A DNA stretch of 64,000 nucleotides from Zymoseptoria tritici IPO323 (lineage: Eukaryota > Ascomycota > Dothideomycetes > Mycosphaerellales > Mycosphaerellaceae): the NCBI RefSeq assembly GCF_000219625.1, contig NC_018208.1, positions 434,001 to 498,000 on the forward strand, written 5' to 3'. The notes beneath the pieces are model-generated. The model did not search any database. It was not told the DNA's origin and was given only the letters and a program-made list of their open reading frames with translations. Below, piece after piece: positions 55,441-64,000 of this stretch; positions within the stretch are counted from its first letter, which is position 1, and each line of letters begins with the position of its first letter. Position numbers and translations under genes: made by a program.

Positions 55441-56682
55441 CTAAGATGAGATGTACGAGACCACGACCTGAAGAATTGTCAGCAGCGTCCCTGATGTCAA
55501 CTCGCAGCCATACTCACCTTCTTCGCGCTTACGCCCTTCTTCTGCGTGTCTAAGCCCAGCTGCACGCTCCTCAAGCCCTCTCCAACAATCTTCGGATCCG
55601 GCTTCGGCACAATTGCCCCCTTCTTGTCCGACTTGAGCGCCTTGGGCAAGAAGTCTCGCCAGATGTATGGTCCGACTTCATTGCTGAAGATGTCTGTGGC
55701 GCTGACTACAGCTTTGATCAGCATGAAACCACTTTTGCAAACGATCCTCGGCTAGATTGACTTACTAGCCTTGACTCTCACTTCTCCCGGAATGCCCTTT
55801 TCTGGCACACCCCTGACAGTAACAACCACCGCCTTTCCCTCCGCCTTTGCCGCAATCCTCGCACAAGCCTCCACCGCTCCGTCCGCGCCGACAGCATGGA
55901 ACACGCCCGCTAGCGCCTTGCCCTCGAGATACTTCCCGACCTGCTTTTCGACATCATTCTCGTGATAGTCGAAGACTTCCTTCGCACCCAGATCCTTGCA
56001 GTAGTTGAAATTCGCAGGGCTGGCTGTGGTGATGACCTCCACGCCGGACGCAACGGCTAGTTGAATGGCGCAGCTACCGACGGAGGAAGAGCCACCCCAT
56101 ATCAGAATTGTCCGATGAAGAGGCTTGGGCTCGTCGGTCGTGGGGAGTGGGAGTGAGAGGTAGCCTTTCTGGTACAGACCAGCGCTGGCGGTTGACACGC
56201 CCAATGGCAATACAACACCGGCGGACGAGCGGATCTTGGAGGGTAATTCCGCTACTTGGACCGCCGGGACAACAACGAATCTTTGAAAAGCGCCTGTTGC
56301 ACCTGATGGAAGGTCTGCGTTGGAGCGAGTGCAGTGTCTTCAACACGGTTGAATTTCGTTAGCAAATATATCGCAACAGATCGGAGATATGATACACCAC
56401 TCACGCGATAACCCTCGTTCCGATCCTGAAATCCTTCACATCGTCTGCGACTTCCACTATCTCTCCCGCCACATCTGAGCCGAGGATCGTCGGATACTGA
56501 AGCTTGAATAGATCTGAGTCCTGTAAGATCCAGTCGATGGGGTTGACGGCGACGTCGTAGACTTTGATCACTACATGGCCTTTGGGAGGCTTCGTGTACG
56601 GAGAGTTGCTGACCACGAGAGGCCTTTCTGTAGCATGTAGGATCCAGGCAGCCGCGTTCTTCGGGGAGAAGACAGTCGCCAT
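55441..56682 (-). CDS. Zinc-type alcohol dehydrogenase / quinone oxidoreductase-like enzyme (cipB-like)
   Basis: Four exons: 56682-56405, 56337-55766, 55705-55518 and 55441-55467; the introns are 67, 60 and 50 nt. The last exon adds eight residues. The protein is 354 aa. The GroES-like N-terminal domain has AVNPIDWILQD and ILGSDVAGEIVEV. The Rossmann domain has the dinucleotide loop WGGSSSVGSCAIQLA at about residue 165. The C-terminal part (GPYIWRDFLPKAL) matches fungal enoyl-reductase-type MDR proteins. The zinc-binding cysteines of classical ADH are not evident, so quinone or enoyl reduction with NADPH is more likely than alcohol oxidation. Confidence 0.82.
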
Positions 56683-57135
56683 ACTGGAGTTGTGCTCTTC
56701 GTCGCAGTGTATTTGAGCCGAGTTTGTGTGGAAGAACGCTTGTGAGATGCGCCCTGTGCTTGAATTGACGGCAGCAGACGGTCAGATCCTGTCGTGTTCC
56801 GGGAATGTGATGTTGTAAGTTGTGTCAATGACGAGGTGTTGTCCATGTCGAGGTCGAAGTGTGGCGGGAGCTGTAGGTATAGAGCTCCAAGTCGTGCCTG
56901 CATATGAGGGGCAATATCGTCAGGCTGCAGGATGAAACAACCTTGTGGAATACATCCAAAAGAAGTCACGCACCTCATACAAGTCGAGCTGTGTAGGTCT
57001 ATAAATCTCCATCAACGTATCATCGTCACGTACAGCATGTGAATACAATGCCGTTGGTTCAACACCACCCATACTGACCACGCCGACAAATCGCCAACTG
57101 TCCCTTCGAACTCACCTCTCCGCCCTCCCTCCACC
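56683..57135. other. Intergenic region, 0.45 kb
   Basis: Upstream of the oxidoreductase gene and downstream of the phosphatase gene. Nothing recognisable. Confidence 0.5.
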
Positions 57136-57911
57136 TCACAACTTCCCAACCCCCTCATCGACAAAAATCTCACTACTCCCCGGCGCATACCCTCCCGCCA
57201 CAGCAACAACCCCATCTCCACCCTCCTCCACCAAAAAGCACTCCTCCTCATCCTCTCCATCCTTGAACCTGAACACCCTCGCCTCAGCATTCTTCCACCC
57301 ATGCCCATTCGGCCCTCTCTCATTCGCCGTAATCCGCCTCAACACATCTCCATGCGCGACCAGAATAATACACTTCTCCGGACGCTTCCTCAACCACTGC
57401 CTCACCCACCTCGCTCGCTCCGTCAAAGCCTGCTCATCCGCGGCCCAGAATCCTTGCTTGGAAGTCCAGTCGTCCGTCAAATTTTCAAAGTTGAATTCCT
57501 GGAACTCCGGGTCCGCGGAGAGGGTTGCGGCGGAGGAACCGGTGTCGCAGGGAAAGTCGTTGCATTCTTGGGCTTGAGGGAGGGTGATGACTTTGCCGAG
57601 GCCGCCGAGACGGTCGATGGTGGGCTTGTAGCCTAGGTAGGTTGTTTGCAGGGTGCGTTTGAGTGGGGAGGAGACGACTAGATCGACTTCGGAGAGGAGG
57701 CCTGGTGAGGTCGAGTTGATTTGGGTGGAGAGGGAGGATGCTTGTTTCCGGCCGAGAGGTGTGAGAGGTGCGTCGGGGACTGGAGGAGAAGGTTAGATCA
57801 TGGACCTGGTAGAAACCATCCGGCGATAGGGAACTCACTGGTATAATCAAGGTCGACATTGTGCTCGGCCTGGGCATGGCGAGTGAGGATGATGCGGGAG
57901 TTGGGAGCCAT
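57136..57911 (-). CDS. Histidine phosphatase (phosphoglycerate mutase-like) family protein
   Basis: Exons 57911-57839 and 57779-57136 with a 59-nt GTGAGT..CCAG intron; 238 aa. The catalytic LTRHAQAEHN (RHx) is at residues 9-18, then the conserved DAPLTPLGRKQA and VVSSPLKRTLQT. The second catalytic His lies in ILVAHGDVLRR. Family members are phosphatases acting on sugar phosphates or phosphoproteins; the substrate is not inferable. There is no signal peptide. Confidence 0.85.
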
Positions 57912-59117
57912 GGTCGCTGAGAGTGGATGATGTGCAAAGAGAAGTCTGAGCGGAATTTGGAATCAACAAAGCTTTTCTACCTTATCTTCTAATCTAGAGT
58001 GACAATAGATATGATGGAGTGTTGCACTGTGACTCCAACGATGAAAAATGTTGGTCGTGACGTAGTTCTGATTGACAAGGGTCATTCACCGTCGGCAATT
58101 CCGAATAGGCAATTCCGCTGTGTCTGTCACATGCAAATACTGCAATTAATTGAGTGAACGCATGGAGGATTGATGGTACATGCTGTCAAGTGATGAGATT
58201 GCCATATGGAGTTGAACACGTCTCGGCAATATGGGGACAACGCGGGCAGAGTGGACAATGCATCGATCGGCAGAGTAGCATGTCAACGTATCCATGAACT
58301 GAGCAAAGCGCCAGCGCACATGTAGTACAGGCACCCATATTGCTGGCAACGAGAACAATCATCCCAAATCGTAGGGATTGGAAGATCGCTGCCAATATGC
58401 GATGTCAGATCAGGCAAGCGGCCTCAAGGAACGGCATGATCAAGAAGACTGCTCTCACAAACTTCAATAACGACCGGGCTGACATGCTCCTAGCGATGTC
58501 AACGTGAGAACTCAATTCTTGCTTGAATGACATCCTCTATAATGGGCACATGCCTTGCGTTCGTGGCGACGGCGCGGCCCTTCATTCGACACTGTTGGAG
58601 TCGAACGTTCGAACAAAGAAGACTAATCACACAAACTTCAATAACGACCGGGCTGAATTGCTCCTAGCGATGTCACAACGTGAGACCTCACCTCTTACTT
58701 TATTGACACTCCATGAACGGGAACATGCCCTTGCGATCGTGTCAACGACGCGGCCCTTCATTCGACAATGTTGAGTCGAATGTTCGAGCATACTCTCTTT
58801 TTGCAGGGAAGCCTTTGAGACAAACCCCACATGGCCCTCACGATCGTTGCAAGGGCCCTTGATATTCTCCTCATCGTCCTGGTTTAGGGCAGGTTGGACT
58901 CATTTCGAAGCTGACATCACGCTTTCATGGTCCGTGGTGTGACAGTCCGTCGTGGACAGTGATGGTGGCACCTCCAGGGGATACCAGCTCCCAGAGTCCG
59001 GACTGAGGATAGGTCTACATAAAGGAGAGCAGTGCCTCGAGGTTTCACCGTCCTCAAAATCTCAAATCACCACCAACAAGAAGGAAAACATCATCATCCA
59101 ACTCTTCTTCACCCAAC
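57912..59117. other. Divergent intergenic region, 1.2 kb, with tandem duplication
   Basis: It lies between the phosphatase (-) and the small secreted protein (+). It contains a degenerate ~175-bp tandem duplication (58455-58800). No gene is supported. Confidence 0.5.
58455..58800. repeat. Degenerate tandem duplication, about 175 bp x 2
   Basis: Both copies share ACAAACTTCAATAACGACCG near the start and GCGGCCCTTCATTCGACA near the end, with GTCGAA-GTTCGA following. The second copy starts about 174 bp after the first. The middles have diverged. Confidence 0.85.
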
Positions 59118-59611
59118 ATGCAGTTCACAACGCTCTCCCTCTTGGCCACCCTCGCCGCTCTTGGCCTTGCCCAGGACAACGTCTGGGAAATCGACACCTA
59201 CGACAACCAGTGCGACGAGGACAAAAAGTGCGCCTACCTGTTCAAATTCAGCAGCAAAGGCAGCAAGGACACGCCCGACTTCGCAGCCCAGTGCGAAGGA
59301 CACACCGGCTACTCCGACACGACCCTGCGGCCATGCTCGATCATTCCGGGAGTGTCGGGCGACAACGTGAAAGGCGCATCGGCTTACTACGCCCAGCTTC
59401 CGCCGTCCAAGTGGAACGACCAAGGCAAATCCGAACTGAAGGTGACGCTCGACTTCGATGATCAGTGAGTTGTTTTTCCGCTTTGTGTGTTTCGCTTCTG
59501 GAGAACGATGTCTGACTGAGGTGGTACAGGCATTGGGAGGCTGAGCACCACGGACCCTACGATGAGTATGACCATGGCGATTACTTCGACGTCACCCCGG
59601 AACGTGCTTGA
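59118..59611 (+). CDS. Small secreted protein with His/Asp-rich tail (candidate effector)
   Basis: Exons 59118-59464 and 59530-59611, with a 65-nt intron (GTGAGT, CTGAC, TACAG); 142 aa. Residues 1-19 (MQFTTLSLLATLAALGLAQ) are a signal peptide. The mature protein has four cysteines (DNQCDEDKKC, AAQCEGH and LRPCSI) and aromatic YDN motifs, suggesting two disulfides. Exon 2 encodes a C-terminal tail with repeated His, Asp and Tyr (HWEAEHHGPYDEYDHGDYFD), which could bind metal ions. I do not recognise the family. It may be an effector or a surface protein. Confidence 0.72.
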
Positions 59612-59804
59612 AGAAGGTCCAGAGCTGGAACAAGGTCCGAGTCGTGGATCATTCGGATGGAATGTGTGTCGTGGGAGGAAGATTCGGAGGATCCCATGGT
59701 CATCGGGAGAGACATGCAGGTGGACGTAGATACCTTCATACATTCACATGGCAATCTTGAGTCGTTCAATCCCTACCGCCCAGTCATTTGTCCACGTTCC
59801 CTCC

Positions 59805-60437
59805 TCACATCTTACTCTTGATCTCCTCCGCCAACTTCTTCAACCTGTCCATATCGCCCTTCAACATCGGCCATCCAATCCCAAGTCCCTGCGTCTCGTC
59901 CGGCTTCGGAATGACATGGAAATGTACGTGATCCACCTCTTGATGTGCGAGTCGGCCGTTATTCTGCAGGATGTTGTAGTTCTCGGAGCCTTGAGCGGAG
60001 GCAATCTTCTTGGCGACGGGCAGTAGTTCGGAGAGATCGGCGTCGGGAATGTCGGTGAGCTTTGCGCCGTGGTGTTTGGGGATCACGAGCTGCGAATCGA
60101 AGCACGGTGTCAGCGGGAAGGGGTTGTAGGAGCATGACGGGATGCGAAGGTGGGTTGAACGAGGTCCATCAAGGTCATGAGTTGGAGAGGTCGTACCGCG
60201 TGGCCGTAGCTATCACTCTGTCAGCTCGAGGCCTTTCCGCGGTCATGGATCTACTTCGCTACTCACGCAAGAGGGTTGATGTCAAGGAATGCGAGAGTCT
60301 TCTCACTCTCGAACAGCTTCATCGACGGGATCTCTCCTGTAAGTAGGATGGTCAAGAGCTGTCTGGACGGAGAGTGAAGAGGAGCGAAACCACCTACCCT
60401 TGATGATCTTACAGAAGATGCAGGCGGCAGTGGACAT
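59805..60437 (-). CDS. HIT-family nucleotide hydrolase (Hnt1-like)
   Basis: Four exons: 60437-60398, 60336-60267, 60209-60197 (a 13-nt micro-exon) and 60089-59805; the introns are 61, 57 and 107 nt. The protein is 135 aa, the usual size. ACIFCKIIKGEIPSMKLFES is the HIT N-terminus, with FLDINPLAYGHALVIPKHH split by the micro-exon. The histidine triad HVHFHVI lies at about residue 107. It is predicted to hydrolyse adenosine phosphoramidates such as AMP-NH2 in the cytosol. The micro-exon encodes only YGHA. Confidence 0.87.
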
Positions 60438-61156
60438 GATTGCTGATCTGAGATGTGCTGGTATGGTGCTGGACGTTGTCTCACAAGTCAACATTCGTTG
60501 CTGCCGTCGCCAATGCTCTCGGGCTCCGATCAAGGCATCAACTCAGGCATCAACAAAGTGGAATTCCGAAAGGGACCTCAATTTATGCCGACTACCTGCC
60601 CTCGCCATGATCTCTACGAGGAGGCTATCCCATAACAGAGCAAAGCTTCAGAGGTCCAGTCCTACATTGTGATCGCCATGGCAGCTTGCTTGAGCTTTGC
60701 GTGAGCTCGTCAGCTTCTCCTGGTGCTTCCACATTAACCGAGGGGCCCGACCATTCCCAAGACTGCCATCGCACTCCGCTCGAGCTCCAACGAACAAGAG
60801 AGAATCCCGCCTCCAAGACAAATCCATTGCCTGAACTCGGCGCGATGACACGATTGCATACCATCGGAGAGCTCCAGCTGAGATATACAGCTCAGCCAGC
60901 CGCAAGATGTGCCAGCAAGATCAAAGAATTCGCGAGCATCATCTCTTTGGCGGCCTGCTTCAAATGCCCAGATTCACACCTTGCAGAGCGTGGCTCAGGT
61001 TGCGCAGGTGATGGAATACGACTGGACGCTCAAAAATAATCACACGACGGAGGGAGATGATATTGACCTCGCCGAAAAATGAAAATGGAACTAAGTCGTC
61101 TGCTCGCGATCACGATCGCGTCCATTGAGCGCGGTCCGCACAGGGTCATTCGTCCT
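60438..61156. other. Intergenic region, 0.72 kb
   Basis: It lies between two - strand genes: upstream of the HIT gene and downstream of the DsbA-like gene. Nothing recognisable. Confidence 0.5.
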
Positions 61157-62835
61157 TTACAGCCTGCTTGGACCATTTCTTAACCCGACCTCATCGACAG
61201 TAGCAACGCTGTCTCCGTCCCAGCCAGCGATCAAGTCCTCCACCACAGCTAGCTCGTCCTGTCCCCAGACCAGTCCTCCCGTCTGTTTCCAAGCCTCCTC
61301 GCCCTGCCCTTCTCTCCGACGATAGACTCTGTACGTTGGTACACCACACATCCCAGCATCCTTCGCCTGTTTGGTCCGAGTTCGCAGTTCGGACTTGTAC
61401 TCTGCTTCGTTGGACTTCGCAATCAGAGCTTTGCCGTCGGAACCCGCTTGGTCGATAACTTTGGCGACCACGTCGTCGTCCGACATGTCGAGGTTTCGTT
61501 CCCAGCAGGCTCGATCTGCAGAATGTCAGCTGAGTTCGCCTTTGATGCGATAACACCGGAGAGTCCAGGGTACTCACAGAGTGCTGTCGTCAAACGTGGC
61601 TCGACCAAAGCTATCCGTAGCAACGTCGGTGTGCGAATCGGGAAGTTGTCCGCCCAGTAGAAGTCGATGTTTTTGTCGTGGTTGCCGGTTTGCGCATTCA
61701 CGGCATTCCACCATCGACACCAGTCCTTGTGGTCTTCGTTCATATAATTCCGTTTCTGCTCGGATATCGCAGCTAAAGGAGTATTCGGTGCACCGATTCT
61801 GCTCGACTTGTCAGCCACGTCGGCAGAATGAAATGTCCTAATACTCACTCTCTAAACAAGATACCCAGCAGGAAAGGCTTCATGTCAATCTGCAGCCTCG
61901 ATCCGAACTGTCGCTGTAGTCTCGGCAACTGCGTCCAGCCCAGGAACGCCCAAGGCGAACTGAAGTCGTACCAGAACTCGACTTTGACTTCCTCTCCTTT
62001 CGGAATCGTAGCCCTCTTCGCTCTCGGCAACAAGCTCTGCAACGGTTTCGAGATCTTGCTGATCTCGAACGGATCATGACCTTCATTGAGAGCCTGTATC
62101 GCCGCTTCGACCAGATGCATTCGATCTTGACCCCAGTACAGGCGCTTCTGCTCCGGGATCCAGAACCCAGGAACGCCGGGGCTCCCTCTTTGAACAGCGT
62201 CATTCGTTGCCTCCTCAAGCAACTTCCTCTCCTTCTGTCCCTCAAAGCTCCCACTCTCAACCGCTTCAACAATCCTCTCCGCCTCTCCAACTCCGGCACT
62301 CCTCACAGCCCCAATCAGAGTCGCCTTCTCTCCAATCTCCTTTCCCTCCACCCAATAAGCTCGAAACAAAGCATGCGTCAACGCCGGTCTGTCAACCTCA
62401 TCCACGAAATACAACAACCTCAACGCAGCGGTCGTCTTCATCGGGTGCCGAGGTGGTTGGCGATGAGGAATTCCATGTCGCCTGATAGTCCGCTGGAAAG
62501 CGGCGTTGGAGACCTCTTTCTTTGTCACGTTGAAGACGTCGGAGGCCGAACCACCGGCGCCTTGCGGAGCGGAAGTGGCGCGGTAGATGGCGCCGAGTAG
62601 CACGGGACGCCATATGATACGGGCTCCGGTTCGGGTCGCGAGGGCTTCGATTCTGGAGCGAGGGTGAGTATGTGCAGTGGGCAGCGTGAAGGTGGGATGT
62701 CACGTACTTCGTGGAGGCGATATAGGCAAATGGACAGGAGATCTGAAGCAAAGTCAGTTGGTAGTAAGAAGATGGTAGCGTTGCTCAGACATCGTAGTGG
62801 AACTCAATGATGTGGCCTTGGCTTCTGGAAGCCAT
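61157..62835 (-). CDS. Two-domain DsbA / GST-kappa-like protein (2-hydroxychromene-2-carboxylate isomerase-like)
   Basis: Five exons: 62835-62791, 62742-62708, 62652-61849, 61798-61578 and 61515-61157; the introns are 48, 55, 50 and 62 nt. The protein is 487 aa, about twice the usual length for the family. The first thioredoxin-like domain starts IIEFHYDISCPFAYIAS, ends near PEQKRLYWGQDRMHLVEAAI and has VPGFWI. The second starts VEFWYDFSSPWAFLGWTQL and ends GVPTYRV..GLVWGQDELAV. Both keep the S/C-P-(F/W)-A motif of GST-kappa and chromene isomerases. The DsbA CxxC is absent, so glutathione-dependent isomerase or transferase activity is more likely. A mitochondrial or peroxisomal signal was not seen. 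Confidence 0.8.
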
Positions 62836-63210
62836 GGTTGATATTCGATGAATTGCCGGTGAAGTCTCGGCGCTGATCGGACTATGAGGTACTTCTTTGA
62901 TTGTTTTGATCAGTATATCAGATCTGAATGACCGTACGTCAATAGAGTCTCATAGCGGATGCTCAATGAATTGTATGGTGCAGGGCGAAGTGAGGTTGGT
63001 AATCCGGTCCGAACAAGACCTCGGTTGACGTTGCCGAACTCCTCACTCTGTTCCAGACATCAACGAAGATCTCCACTCCAATGATCAAATCTATTGAACA
63101 TTCCATTTCATTTCTCACATTATTCAATCTGTTGTTAAGATCTGCTCCGACGCTTCGCTGTGGGTAAGGGCTGTCTCGAATGCTTCTTATTACTCATTAA
63201 GCCCCATCAT
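62836..63210. other. Intergenic region, 0.37 kb
   Basis: Upstream of the DsbA-like gene and downstream of the tyrosinase gene. Nothing recognisable. Confidence 0.5.
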
Positions 63211-64000
63211 TCAGTCATACATGTAGCAAAGGTCCCCTCCGGTCGGACTCATGATGTCCCTGATCTTTGTATTTCCCCAGGGTGGGGATAATTTCAGCTC
63301 AGTGTCCAGATTCGCCTCTGGAAGCGGGCCAACTGTTGACATGTCGGTCAGCGATGGGGTCCTGATGCCCTGATGCCCGTGGGGGTTGAGAGGAGACTTA
63401 CAGTTGTATGCATGTCGCTCGTCAAAGTCGGTGTTCTGGTCCAATGCATTGGCTCTGTTCTTAAAGTCTTGGGCTACCCAGATGGCCCACAAGCGGTCCA
63501 CCGAAGCGTGATGGAAGAAGAAATACACATCTTGGCAGGAGTACAGAATAAGATTCTGAAGGCCACCGATGGAACCGTGGCCGATGACGTGGGGGCCGTT
63601 CTGTGCTTCGAACTGTTTGTGATACGATGCAATGTCTGATGTTCGTCAGCATAGATCGAGCAACCGGCGACATTTACAAAGGCTTGCTTGACTGACCAGG
63701 CTTTGTCTGCAAGTCAAGCAGGGCATCTGGGTTGAGGTCTTGTTGCAAAAAAGACGAATCCATCGCTCGGGAGATGCATTGACCGGGTGTGGCATTCTCG
63801 GGGATGTTGATCTTGTAGTCCTTGAACGGTCCGTTCGTGATGCATCCATTGGAACCACCGTTGCCGCCTATCGACGTGTCCGTGCCGTCGAAGAGTGGAT
63901 TGTTCTCGAGGTTGTCTTGGTTGTTCATGTAGTTGTGCCATGGGAGGTAGCCCGGATAGCCACACACATCTCGCATCTCCTGCTCGAGCTTGTGGAGGAA
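63211..64000 (-). CDS. Tyrosinase-like copper oxidase, 5' end beyond the window
   Basis: Three exons in view: 64000-63697 (continues outside), 63635-63402 and 63332-63211; the introns are 61 and 69 nt. The visible part is 219 codons. FLHKLEQEMRDVCGYPG and NNPLFDGTDTSIGGNG are typical of the region between the two copper sites. The CuB site is visible: HVIGHGSIGG followed by FFFHHASVDRLWAIW, giving the His ligands. The CuA histidines should lie outside the window. The enzyme oxidises phenols to quinones; in fungi related proteins act in melanin or secondary metabolism. Whether it is secreted cannot be told. Confidence 0.83.

Noticed and set aside
1..64000. tRNA or rRNA genes
   Set aside because: No stretch could be folded by eye into a convincing tRNA with A and B boxes, and no rRNA-like sequence was seen; a tRNAscan-type search would be needed to exclude tRNAs.

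Overview
The window is nuclear DNA of a filamentous ascomycete (Pezizomycotina). The evidence is short GT..AG introns of about 48-110 nt with CTAAC/CTGAC branch sites, together with fungus-specific families: a CFEM-type receptor, a Chs4/Skt5-like Sel1 protein, Zn2Cys6 regulators, a Whi5-like G1/S repressor and small secreted proteins. The gene mix and a transposon with RIP-like mutations fit a Dothideomycete, but the class is inferred, not shown.

Left arm (1-23657), in order: a metzincin-type metalloprotease with a jacalin-like lectin tail (-), a Whi5-like repressor (+), a kelch protein (-), a Topors-like RING E3 (-), a CFEM/7TM receptor with a repeat-rich cytoplasmic tail (+), a Chs4/Skt5-like chitin synthase regulator ending in a spliced-on CaaX box (+), a hypothetical protein (+), and a membrane protein fused to a DUF3431 domain (-).

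Centre (23658-30645): a 6,970-bp DNA transposon, previously not obvious because its genes are shattered. It has 102/110-bp terminal inverted repeats and a 9-bp target duplication, and encodes a MULE (Mutator-like) transposase on the + strand and an unknown basic protein on the - strand. The two genes converge on an AT-rich satellite of about 0.6 kb. Each gene is cut by at least 12 short introns. Most of these introns are built from one strand-symmetric 12-nt pattern (TAAnnTTAnnnn), and removing them restores continuous frames. The remaining stop codons are almost all TAA/TAG, as expected if CpA was mutated to TpA (RIP).

Right arm (30646-64000): a secreted Ser/Thr-rich protein (-), a 2EXR-like protein (+), a large F-box protein (-), a regulator with two Zn2Cys6 clusters (-) next to an ACS-type MFS transporter (-), an unresolved conserved gene (+), an alpha/beta hydrolase (+), a small cysteine-rich secreted protein in four exons (+), augmin subunit HAUS1 (-) divergent from the exosome cofactor SKI3 (+), an aquaglyceroporin (+), a quinone-oxidoreductase-like enzyme (-), a histidine phosphatase (-), a small secreted His/Asp-tailed protein (+), a HIT hydrolase (-), a double DsbA/GST-kappa-like protein (-), and the 3' part of a tyrosinase (-) that runs off the window.

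The host genes form no evident metabolic cluster. They look like ordinary housekeeping and surface/secreted genes flanking one transposon island. All exon joins were made by hand from splice signals and frame continuity; no RNA or database evidence was available.
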